Positions 6,541-13,062 of a DNA stretch of 13,062 bases are shown here, piece by piece. The DNA comes from Nitrosomonadaceae bacterium (GTDB lineage: Bacteria; Pseudomonadota; Gammaproteobacteria; Burkholderiales; Nitrosomonadaceae): assembly GCA_919902625.1 (NCBI GenBank), contig CAKKRO010000065.1:1-13062 (forward strand), read 5' to 3'. A program made the translations under genes and the position numbers. The notes beneath the pieces are model-generated. The model saw only the letters and a program-made list of their open reading frames with translations. It was not told where the DNA came from and did not search any database. Position 1 is the stretch's first letter, and the number at the start of each line of letters is the position of its first letter.

Positions 6541-6738
6541 GCTATGCATTTTATATCATGCAGTTATGCAATGAATTCTTGTCAAATTATATAATTATAT
6601 AAAAATGAATTGATTGAATATTTGAATGGCGGATTCTACAGGATTGATAATTTCTGCGGAAATACTTTTTGTTCCTATTAAAATAAATTCATTTCTGTGA
6701 TCAGAGATTGTGGAGCTGTCGAAGTGCTTTGAGGTGAT

Positions 6739-6843
6739 ATGAATATAACGGTTATCGGTTTTGCTATTCAACATTTTTTAATTTTGTTGGGTGAGTTCTT
6801 GCAAGTTTTCAATAAAGCATCCAACCAATTTTTCCAGCGTTGA
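6739..6843 (+). CDS. Possible 34-residue peptide antisense to the kinase 3' end
   Basis: GAGGTGAT directly precedes ATG 6739, and the frame runs for 34 codons to TGA at 6841-6843. The N-terminal half is hydrophobic (ITVIGFAIQHFLILLGEFL) and the end is polar. It overlaps the last 76 bases of the FGGY kinase gene on the opposite strand. The ribosome binding site is good but close to the start, no promoter is evident, and a frame this short is expected by chance, so this is only a candidate. Confidence 0.2.
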   Translation: MNITVIGFAIQHFLILLGEFLQVFNKASNQFFQR

Positions 6844-8195
6844 TATTTCTCAAATAATGCATGGTTCCCATTTTTGATTTCTACTTTTTTAGCATACTGA
6901 TGATCTTTCATCCTGATGCCGGAAGCGAGTAGTGCGATGCCTTGCAGGCTGGCTTCTTTTTGCTGCATATGAAAAACCGGGAATGCGACACACTGAGCGA
7001 TACCTTGCTGTAGGCAGGGCAACTCGGACAGGCCGCCCGAAAGATAAACTTTTGTCAGCGGTGATTGTTGATGAAAATCTTCCAGAATACGTGCAATCCG
7101 GAAAATAATGGCTTCAAGCATGAGTGCAGTGGTTTGCTGTAGGGTCAACTCTGAAATCGATTGAGAAAAATGAATGCCCCAGTCATTACGAAAATAAGGA
7201 GCACCCAGACCACTGAGTTCAGCCAGGCAAAAGATGTTGTTTGTAGCTAAATCTGCAATACAACAATCGTTTACAGGGTACGGAGCCAAGGCAGCGGCGA
7301 TTGAATTGAGAGTGCCCTCAATGGCAAATTGTGCTTGATGATCAGCATCCTGGTAAACCAGTGTTTGTAAATAGCCATCAAATGCAAGTGTATCCTTGGC
7401 AAGGGAGCGGATTACAAAGCCACCCGTGCCCAGATTAACTAACGCTTCGGTTTGATTGCCCGTTACACTGGCGATGAGTGCCGCTGATTGATCACCGGCA
7501 CTGGCCTGCAAGGTCATGCCATTATCCAATGGCAGATTCAATCCGATTGAAGGTTTGATTTGCGGCAAAATAGAGTGTGGAATGTTGAATAGCTTGCATA
7601 GAGGGGCTGACCATTGTTGCTGATGGATATCCATGAGTAAGGTGCGCGCAGCCATAGAGGCATCAGTGAGAAAATATTGGCCGTGTGTCCAGCGCCAGAT
7701 CAGAAAAGTGTCCAGTGTGCCCGTCAGCCATTCACCCTTAACAAGCCTTGCGCGCCATGCCGGATTTTCCCGCAGCAGAACACTGAGCTTGGGCGCGAAG
7801 TAATAGGCGGTCAGACGCAGGCCTGTCAGTGTGTGGATGGTATCTGTCGAGGCATGCAGGCGATCGCAACAGCTTTTGCCCCGATTATCCTGCCATGAAA
7901 TCAAAGGAGTGACCGGTTGGCCGCTGGTTTTATCCCAGATCAGGAAAGACGAGCGCTGGCTGCATAATCCCAAGGGAGGGTTGTTGTCAGTTTGTATCAG
8001 GCATTTTTTAAGCACTTGTCCGGCAATCTCGACATAATCCAATGCATTGCTTTCATAGCGCTCATGGTGCATATCGATAGTGGGTGCGGGTTGAGTGACG
8101 ACATGCTGGAGATTTCCCTGCCGATCCATTAAAGCGGCTTTAATGGATGTTGTGCCTAGATCAAGCGCAATCGCTGAGATTAGTGGATTATCCAT
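6768..8195 (-). CDS. FGGY-family carbohydrate kinase, glycerol kinase-like
   Basis: This 475-residue cytoplasmic sugar or polyol kinase has the two-domain actin-like FGGY fold. The N-terminal phosphate motif is AIALDLGTTSIKAALMD (residues 9-25), the catalytic Asp235 lies in ASAGDQSAAL, the second phosphate loop is NLGTGG (254-259), and YLSGGLSELP near the C-terminus forms the adenosine side. Several residues that contact glycerol in E. coli GlpK have counterparts (Arg81, Trp101, Tyr131 or Tyr132, Asp235, Gln236), but the position of GlpK Glu84 appears to be Ser82. Adjacent glpD and phosphodiesterase genes favour glycerol phosphorylation to glycerol-3-phosphate; the Ser substitution leaves another small polyol possible. 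Its ATG overlaps the GlpD stop by one base (TAATG), and it is the last gene of the operon. Confidence 0.85.
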   Translation of the reverse strand: MDNPLISAIALDLGTTSIKAALMDRQGNLQHVVTQPAPTIDMHHERYESNALDYVEIAGQVLKKCLIQTDNNPPLGLCSQRSSFLIWDKTSGQPVTPLISWQDNRGKSCCDRLHASTDTIHTLTGLRLTAYYFAPKLSVLLRENPAWRARLVKGEWLTGTLDTFLIWRWTHGQYFLTDASMAARTLLMDIHQQQWSAPLCKLFNIPHSILPQIKPSIGLNLPLDNGMTLQASAGDQSAALIASVTGNQTEALVNLGTGGFVIRSLAKDTLAFDGYLQTLVYQDADHQAQFAIEGTLNSIAAALAPYPVNDCCIADLATNNIFCLAELSGLGAPYFRNDWGIHFSQSISELTLQQTTALMLEAIIFRIARILEDFHQQSPLTKVYLSGGLSELPCLQQGIAQCVAFPVFHMQQKEASLQGIALLASGIRMKDHQYAKKVEIKNGNHALFEKYQRWKNWLDALLKTCKNSPNKIKKC

Positions 8196-9769
8196 TACCT
8201 GTGGCAGTGCTCAACTTCCTGATGCATCCTGGCGTCGTCCCAGTTCATAGTGCTGGCTACGCGCAGGGCGATTTGCCGTAGCTCGTTTTGAGTCAGCCTG
8301 GCCAGGATGAGTAGCGGCAGACGGCGGCGTAACAGGTCATCCAGATGGATAACCATTTCAGCATCGGCGCAATGCATCAAATCAGCATAAATAAATGGCA
8401 GGGATGGAATGATCCGTTGTGCCAGATCGGCTTTTGTTTCAATTCTGCGATAAATTTCAGGTGTCCGTGTGCCGTGACGATGCAGCAGCCACTTTGCGCT
8501 TTCTGCATCAATTCCCAGTCGCGCCGCTTGATTTTGCATGCAGGAAAACCATGCCGGGAAGTTTTCCTGCGGCGCCCATGGAAGCCATCTGCCTTGGGTT
8601 GCGCAGGGCATGGAGATGCCGAGTTGTGAACACACTGTGTCGACAATATGGGCGGCATCCTGACGCGATGAGGTTATTTTTCCGCCAATAGCGTAATGCA
8701 CTCCATTGGGAGCAGATTTTAATTCCCAATCGCGACTGATCGCAGAAGGTGAACCGGGGGATGAGGGTTGAGTATTTTGTCTCAAAACCCGCACTCCGGC
8801 AAAGTAGCCTAGAATGTCGGTTCTAGTCCAGGGGGTTTTAAGGTAATCATTGGCAGCCGCCAGCAGATAAGTAATATCGCTATCGTCGATAGTAACTTGT
8901 TCTGGGTTTCCTTTGAAATCTGTATCCGTTGTGCCTAACAGCGTCAAACCATACCAGGGAATCATAAAAAATACCCGGCCATCCGGCTGAGCTGTCAGTA
9001 ATAAGGCTTCATCTTTTAACGCGGCAGGCATGACCAGATGAATTCCTTTGGATAGACGGCACCACTCCCGGCTTTGCGCATCTTTTGCTAACCATTGACC
9101 GGTAGTGAAAACGATTTGCTGGGCACTGATTTTCTGCTCAGTTCGGGTGAGTTGGTCGCGAATGATTGCACCATGAGCTTTTCCGTTTGTTTCCAGTAAA
9201 CTGAGCAGTCTGCAGTAATTGATGCAGCTTGCACCGGCTTCCATGGCTCCTGCAATTAACTCCAGTATCAGACGGGCATCATCGGTTTGCGCGTCCGTAT
9301 AAGTAAAACCGCCTTTGAGCGCATGCTCGTTGAGCAAAGGAAAGTGTTCGGTGAATTGACTCTGATTGAGATAGCTATGACGCATTTCCGGATCAGTATC
9401 GCCAGCCAGGAAATCATACAACGCTAATCCTAACTTTAGTTGCAGCCTGTTCATGCGCTGGTGTGTATAAATGGGTACGCCAAAACGCAGCGGCCACACG
9501 CGGTGAGGGGCTGTGTGTAACAGCATTTTTCGTTCTTTGAGTGATTTACTGACCAGTTTGAAATCGTAGGTCTCCAGGTAACGCAGGCCGCCATGAATCA
9601 ACTTGCTGGATGCGGAGGAAGTGGCATTAGCCCAATCACCTTGCTCAACAATGACTACTTTCAGGCCACGCAAGGCGGCATCATAAGCAGTCCAGGCACC
9701 ATATACACCACCACCGCAAACCAGGAGGTCAAAGTGCCGGTTCTGTAGCGATGCAAAATCTCTGATCAC
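8195..9769 (-). CDS. glpD: Aerobic glycerol-3-phosphate dehydrogenase (FAD, quinone-linked)
   Basis: This 524-residue flavoprotein oxidises glycerol-3-phosphate to dihydroxyacetone phosphate and passes electrons to the quinone pool at the inner face of the cytoplasmic membrane. The FAD-binding Rossmann motif is CGGGVYGAWTAYDAALRG (residues 18-35), with the adenosine-ribose acidic residue in VIVEQGD. The family signature SSKLIHGGLRYLE follows at 54-66. Other typical pieces are HLVMPA, FFMIPWYGLTLLGTTDTDF, and AIGGKITSSRQDA near residue 365. No membrane helices are present, which fits GlpD as a peripheral membrane protein. The start is GTG at 9769, overlapping the phosphodiesterase stop by four bases (GTGA); an obvious Shine-Dalgarno sequence is missing, so translation probably depends on coupling. 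The length is close to that of E. coli GlpD (about 500). Confidence 0.95.
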   Translation of the reverse strand: MIRDFASLQNRHFDLLVCGGGVYGAWTAYDAALRGLKVVIVEQGDWANATSSASSKLIHGGLRYLETYDFKLVSKSLKERKMLLHTAPHRVWPLRFGVPIYTHQRMNRLQLKLGLALYDFLAGDTDPEMRHSYLNQSQFTEHFPLLNEHALKGGFTYTDAQTDDARLILELIAGAMEAGASCINYCRLLSLLETNGKAHGAIIRDQLTRTEQKISAQQIVFTTGQWLAKDAQSREWCRLSKGIHLVMPAALKDEALLLTAQPDGRVFFMIPWYGLTLLGTTDTDFKGNPEQVTIDDSDITYLLAAANDYLKTPWTRTDILGYFAGVRVLRQNTQPSSPGSPSAISRDWELKSAPNGVHYAIGGKITSSRQDAAHIVDTVCSQLGISMPCATQGRWLPWAPQENFPAWFSCMQNQAARLGIDAESAKWLLHRHGTRTPEIYRRIETKADLAQRIIPSLPFIYADLMHCADAEMVIHLDDLLRRRLPLLILARLTQNELRQIALRVASTMNWDDARMHQEVEHCHR

Positions 9770-10518
9770 TGGCCGCGCATCATCAACGCTTTGCGGGGCA
9801 GATCGCTGATGAGAATGTCAACGCCCAATTTAAGCGCTTTGCTGATTTCCGTATCACTATTACAAGTATAAACAGCGATACATTTATCCTCATCGCGTAA
9901 CAAATCCACTAGGGCATGATCCAGATTCCCAATGGGCAAGCAAAGACCATCAAGAAAAGGATGTGAACTGAGTATTTGCCGTGCCTCAGCAATCGTTTGT
10001 CCGGTTTCAAAGTTGTAAATCAGGGGAAACACCGGCTTGTACTGATGTGCATACACCAGACTGGCAAGATTGAATGAGGAAACAATAATGTGCCGATCAT
10101 GATTTTGACCAATCAGATCGAGTGTCTGGCGAATTTTTAATTCGTGACGGGAAACAGGCTCCCAGTCACGATTCTTGACTTCAATTAATAAACGGCAGCG
10201 CTCGCGGTAAGTGGCCAGAAAATCTTGCAAAGTCATAATACCTTCGCTTTCAGATTCTGAGGAAATCAGTGTCTTAAGCTGATGATAATCAAAGTCATCA
10301 ATGTGTTTATCAGCAAGCCCGATTTTATCGAGAAAGCGATCATGCCAAAGTACCGCTATTTCATCCCGGCTAAGCTGCACATCAGTTTCGATGCCATCAA
10401 TGGCATAACCCAATGCTTTATCAAAGGCACCCCGGGTATTTTCCATTGCTTCCGAGCGGGCGCCACGGTGAGCAAATATCAGGCAATCTTTATGGTGATG
10501 ACTGGTTTGTCTTGGCAT
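9766..10518 (-). CDS. Cytoplasmic glycerophosphodiester phosphodiesterase (UgpQ-like)
   Basis: This 250-residue GDPD-family enzyme hydrolyses glycerophosphodiesters, such as deacylated phospholipid headgroups, to glycerol-3-phosphate and an alcohol. The TIM-barrel active-site residues are all visible: His17-Arg18 in FAHRGAR, Glu26-Asn27 in MENT, Glu44 and Asp46 in GIETDVQ, His59-Asp60 in LWHDRFLD, and Glu113-Lys115 in LIEVKN. There is no signal peptide, so it resembles the cytoplasmic UgpQ rather than the periplasmic GlpQ. The gene follows the ankyrin gene by 27 bases and overlaps glpD by four, so its product can be used directly by GlpD. The ribosome binding site is weak. Confidence 0.94.
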   Translation of the reverse strand: MPRQTSHHHKDCLIFAHRGARSEAMENTRGAFDKALGYAIDGIETDVQLSRDEIAVLWHDRFLDKIGLADKHIDDFDYHQLKTLISSESESEGIMTLQDFLATYRERCRLLIEVKNRDWEPVSRHELKIRQTLDLIGQNHDRHIIVSSFNLASLVYAHQYKPVFPLIYNFETGQTIAEARQILSSHPFLDGLCLPIGNLDHALVDLLRDEDKCIAVYTCNSDTEISKALKLGVDILISDLPRKALMMRGQ

Positions 10519-10545
10519 AGGCTTACATCGGGATATTCCGCATGA

Positions 10546-11709
10546 TTAATTAGTCGCTGCTTGCAGTAATTCTATGATGGCTGGATCCTTGGCAATTTCA
10601 AGCGCAGTTTTTCCGGTTTTGCTTTTGATCTTTGGGTCTGCCCCTTTTGCCAGTAATGCTTTGACCGAGTCAGTATGATCATGTAAAGCAGCCCACATCA
10701 GTGGAGTAACCCCGTCATCATTTTGCAGGTCAATTTTGGCGCCATTCTCCAGTAATATTTCAATGATGGGTGTATGACCATTCTGTGCAGCCAGAATGAG
10801 CGCGGTAAAACCATTGGTGGCTTTATGATCGACTTTGGCGCCATGCTGGACCAATACTCTGACGACTTCAGTATTACCCAGCAGAGCAGCCAAAGTGAGC
10901 GCTGTCGCATCATTTTTATCCTTCAAATCGACTTTGGCGCTTTTTGCCAATAATGCATTGACAACATCTGCATGTCCATTTTGTGCGGCAATATACAGCG
11001 CAGTGGTATCGTTAGCTGCCAACAGATCAATGGGTGCATTCTTTGCCAATAATGTTTCAACGATCGCTGTATGCCCGTTTCTGGCAGCCATATAGAGTGC
11101 AGTGGTATTGTCAGAGGCTTGTGTATTGATCAGAGCATTCTTTGCCAGCAATTTTTCAACAATGCTGGTTCTACCTTCCAGTGCTGCGATCATCAGGGCG
11201 GTTACTTTTTCTTTGGTTTGTAAATTGACGTTGGCTCCTTTTGATAATAAAGCATCTACAATCCCTTCATGTCCTTTCTGAGCGGCCAGCATAAGAGCCG
11301 TAATATCATCGCTGGTTTGTAAATCAACCTTGGCGTTTTTCGCCAATAATGCATTCACTACGTCATCATGACCATTCTTTGCGGCAACAATCAGTGCGGT
11401 CGCTCCACCAGTATTTTGCAGATCAACATTCGCATTCTTCTCCAGCAATAGATTGACAATATCCGCATGCCCATATTGGGAAGCGATGATAAGTGCACTA
11501 AACCCCATTTCATTTTGCAGATCAGGATTAAGCCCTTTATCTAATAATTGCTTGATTGTCTCGGATTTTCCAGAGAATGCTGCTTTGAGAAGTTCTGTTT
11601 CATCATCAGACAAAGCGCTGCTGGTAACAGGAGCTAATAACATTGCCGTAGCAATCGTAAAAATTAAAAATGTGCGCGTATAATTCACTAAGTTTTTTAT
11701 ATAATTCAT
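10546..11709 (-). CDS. Exported ankyrin-repeat protein, about 11 repeats
   Basis: This 387-residue protein begins with a likely signal peptide (hydrophobic FLIFTIATAMLLAPVTSSA, cleavage near residue 32) and then consists almost only of ankyrin repeats of 33 residues. I count nine full internal repeats plus a capping repeat at each end. Most carry the standard pattern TALxxAAxNGH-xxVVxxLLAKxAxVDLQ, and the last ends in EIAKDPAIIELLQ. Ankyrin stacks bind other proteins; here that would happen in the periplasm or at the outer membrane. No enzymatic domain is present. ATG 11709 is preceded by AGGTG about seven bases upstream. It is the first gene of the operon with the phosphodiesterase, glpD and the kinase, so it may assist glycerolipid turnover, but its partner cannot be read from the sequence. 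The repeats are similar at DNA level, so gain or loss of units between strains is plausible. Confidence 0.9.
   Translation of the reverse strand: MNYIKNLVNYTRTFLIFTIATAMLLAPVTSSALSDDETELLKAAFSGKSETIKQLLDKGLNPDLQNEMGFSALIIASQYGHADIVNLLLEKNANVDLQNTGGATALIVAAKNGHDDVVNALLAKNAKVDLQTSDDITALMLAAQKGHEGIVDALLSKGANVNLQTKEKVTALMIAALEGRTSIVEKLLAKNALINTQASDNTTALYMAARNGHTAIVETLLAKNAPIDLLAANDTTALYIAAQNGHADVVNALLAKSAKVDLKDKNDATALTLAALLGNTEVVRVLVQHGAKVDHKATNGFTALILAAQNGHTPIIEILLENGAKIDLQNDDGVTPLMWAALHDHTDSVKALLAKGADPKIKSKTGKTALEIAKDPAIIELLQAATN
10570..11630 (-). repeat. Tandem 99-bp ankyrin coding repeats
   Basis: The DNA under the ankyrin gene repeats at a period of 99 bases (33 codons). Short blocks such as GCCAATAATGCATT recur in separate units (near 10946 and 11343). 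Divergence between most units shows the array is mainly old and maintained by protein selection, with some closer pairs pointing to later duplication or conversion. Confidence 0.7.
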
Positions 11710-11923
11710 TTATTGCACCTATATCTGGCGTTTTTGTTGTCAATTCTTAGGGCTTATTTACAGGATCGCTGATCAATGCATGAATCAATTTGAGAATTGA
11801 TTGGAACAAGTCTGAATTCAGTAAAAAACCCAAGCCCGGTATTTTAACCTAGAAATTTTAGTTTTAAGGGCTAATTAGTTTGAGTGAATATAAAAGCAAT
11901 ACTTTGCGAGCAATAAGATTTTG
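11710..11923. promoter_or_regulatory. Divergent intergenic region between the ankyrin-glp operon and pgeF
   Basis: Both operons start from this AT-rich spacer. The clearest element is a perfect inverted repeat AATCAATT-TGAG-AATTGATT at 11783-11802, about 75 bases before the ankyrin start, a possible operator. On the minus strand TTGACA occurs about 30 bases before the ankyrin start codon, but a well spaced -10 is missing. On the plus strand TATAAA at 11889-11894 could be the -10 for pgeF, with a poor -35. Confidence 0.4.
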
Positions 11924-12679
11924 GTGAAATATACGAGTGATTGGATAGTTCCTGACTGGCCAGCTCCTAATAACGTGAAGTCGCTATTTACGACACGTAA
12001 TGGCGGAGTCAGCAGTGGCGTCGATGGCATTTATGCTTCTTTCAATCTGGCAACCCATGTCAAGGCTGATTTAGCCGATGTTGAGTACAACCGGGCTTTA
12101 TTGCGCCGCTATTTGCCGGCTGAACCCAGATGGTTAAAACAAGTACATGGTACTTCGGCTGTCTGGATTGAGAGTACGGCAGCAGCAGTTCCAGAGGGGG
12201 ACGCCGTTCTCAGTCGCAGACCAGGATCAGTCTGTGCGGTTATGGTGGCCGATTGTCTGCCGGTATTTCTGTGTGATGCAGCAGGTACGGCGGTGGGTAT
12301 CGTTCATGCGGGTTGGCGTGGACTGGCCGGAGGGATTATTGAACAATCTGTAGCTGCGATGCAAGTGGATCCCGGCAAACTGATGGTATGGCTTGGGCCA
12401 GCAATTGGCCCTGATCACTTTGAAGTGGGCGCAGATGTTTATGAAGTTTTTGTCAGCCATGACGAGCAGGCGGCACAAGCTTTTGTACCCAAAAATACGC
12501 CTCATGAGAAAAAATGGCTGGCGGATATTTTTTTGCTGGCCCGCCAGCGTTTGGCAAGTATTGGCATTACAGAGATTTACGGCGGAGGGATTTGCACCTA
12601 TAGCGATCCTGCCCGTTTCTTTTCTTATCGCCGGGATGGTGAAACCGGGCGGATGGCCGCATTAATCTGGCTTGAGTAA
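11924..12679 (+). CDS. pgeF: PgeF/YfiH family protein (laccase-domain, purine nucleoside and peptidoglycan editing)
   Basis: This 251-residue protein is a member of the Cu-oxidase_4 / DUF152 family (YfiH, YlmD, human LACC1). The three metal-site residues are present: His75 in WLKQVHGTSAV, Cys111 in VMVADCLPVFL, and His128 in GIVHAGWRGLAGG. The C-terminal GGICTYSDPARFFSYRRDG-TGRMA motif is also typical. Family members have been reported to act on purine nucleosides and, in E. coli, to prevent misincorporation of the wrong amino acid into peptidoglycan; older annotations say polyphenol oxidase or laccase. It should be cytoplasmic. GTG 11924 is preferred over the adjacent TTG 11921, since AAGA lies at 11915-11918. 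In many genomes this gene follows rluD; here it stands alone behind a divergent promoter region. Confidence 0.93.
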   Translation: MKYTSDWIVPDWPAPNNVKSLFTTRNGGVSSGVDGIYASFNLATHVKADLADVEYNRALLRRYLPAEPRWLKQVHGTSAVWIESTAAAVPEGDAVLSRRPGSVCAVMVADCLPVFLCDAAGTAVGIVHAGWRGLAGGIIEQSVAAMQVDPGKLMVWLGPAIGPDHFEVGADVYEVFVSHDEQAAQAFVPKNTPHEKKWLADIFLLARQRLASIGITEIYGGGICTYSDPARFFSYRRDGETGRMAALIWLE

Positions 12680-12694
12680 ATGCCCCTTAACTTA

Positions 12695-12724
12695 TTAATC
12701 GATTGCTTTACAACAGCGTATAAT
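12695..12724 (+). promoter_or_regulatory. Probable promoter of the ZIP transporter gene
   Basis: A perfect -10 hexamer TATAAT lies at 12719-12724, in the 73-base gap between pgeF and the ZIP gene. The best-placed -35 is TTAATC (12695-12700) at 18 bases, a weak match. Transcription would begin near 12731, leaving a leader of about 22 bases without a clear Shine-Dalgarno sequence. Confidence 0.5.
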
Positions 12725-12752
12725 CCCGCCTTTCAGTTTTTCAATTAACTTT

Positions 12753-13062
12753 ATGTCGACGCTTACCTGGATTATTGTTGCCAGCCTGCTCGGGGGGGTG
12801 TTGAGTTTATTGTTTGCGGCAATGCTGGCGCTCAATATGCGGGCATCGTGGCTTTCAATGCTAGTTTCCTATGCCATTGGCGCTTTATTAGGGGCTGCTT
12901 TTCTCAATACTTTACCGGAGGCCTTTGAACTTTCTGAAGATCCAATGCAGGTAACCGTCACGGTATTGATCGGAATTTTGATCTTTTTTATCCTGGAAAA
13001 ACTAGTATTGTGGCGTCATTGCCACATCGAAGATTGTGAAGCGCATGATCCATTGCATAGCC
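12753..13062 (+). CDS. ZIP-family metal transporter, 5' part only
   Basis: The gene runs off the right end of the window; 103 residues are visible. They give three hydrophobic helices: WIIVASLLGGVLSLLFAAML, then LVSYAIGALLGAAFLNTLPEAFE, then VTVLIGILIFFILEKLVLW. The GALLGAAFLNTLPEAFE segment and the FFILEKLVLWRHCH segment followed by a His/Cys/acidic-rich stretch (HCHIEDCEAHD) are typical of ZIP proteins, where helix 3 is followed by a metal-binding cytoplasmic loop. It would import Zn2+ or a related divalent metal across the inner membrane. The ATG at 12753 gives a normal ZIP N-terminus; there is no obvious ribosome binding site. The metal-binding helices 4 and 5 lie beyond the window, so specificity cannot be judged. 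Confidence 0.85.
   Translation, partial: MSTLTWIIVASLLGGVLSLLFAAMLALNMRASWLSMLVSYAIGALLGAAFLNTLPEAFELSEDPMQVTVTVLIGILIFFILEKLVLWRHCHIEDCEAHDPLHS

Overview
The window looks like chromosomal DNA of a betaproteobacterium, most likely a Nitrosomonas-type ammonia oxidiser. This rests on near-balanced coding GC with AT-rich spacers, a 93-residue PpiC close to the enterobacterial one, a two-domain lipocalin-like (AttH/CrtC-type) protein of a kind I recall from Nitrosomonas, and the overall gene style. No 16S or amo/hao gene is present, so the genus is an inference. I see no mobile element, CRISPR array, tRNA or rRNA.

Layout. (1) 1-269 is AT-rich and non-coding. (2) 270-551 (minus) is the small parvulin ppiC. 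(3) 682-5035 (plus) is a tightly coupled three-gene operon: a LolD/YbbA-like ATPase, a large duplicated FtsX/MacB-type permease, and a secreted lipocalin-like protein. It resembles a Lol-like machine that pulls a lipid or hydrophobic molecule from the inner membrane and hands it to a periplasmic carrier. (4) 5036-5897 has no long gene, but it holds a good promoter (5208-5236), a leader of about 185 nt with two hairpins, a 35-residue single-helix membrane microprotein (5428-5535) behind a strong ribosome binding site, and then several inverted repeats, including one with perfect 16-bp arms. (5) 5898-6485 (minus) is a protoglobin strikingly like the archaeal (Methanosarcina) protein. A dyad over its putative -10 suggests repressor control. 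(6) 6768-11709 (minus) is a four-gene operon in the order secreted ankyrin-repeat protein, cytoplasmic glycerophosphodiester phosphodiesterase, GlpD, and FGGY kinase. The last three genes overlap by 4 and 1 nt. (7) 11924-12679 (plus) is the PgeF/YfiH laccase-domain protein. (8) 12753 to the window end is the start of a ZIP-family metal transporter with its own promoter.

How the genes fit. The glycerol cluster would turn glycerophosphodiesters into glycerol-3-phosphate and then dihydroxyacetone phosphate, feeding electrons to quinone. The kinase would supply more glycerol-3-phosphate if glycerol is its substrate, but one predicted glycerol-contact residue is changed. No glycerol or glycerophosphodiester transporter and no GlpR are present, so recycling of the cell's own phospholipids is more likely than growth on external glycerol. 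The most novel-looking part is the microprotein transcription unit at 5208-5727, whose predicted RNA is mostly non-coding. The ATPase-permease-lipocalin operon comes next.
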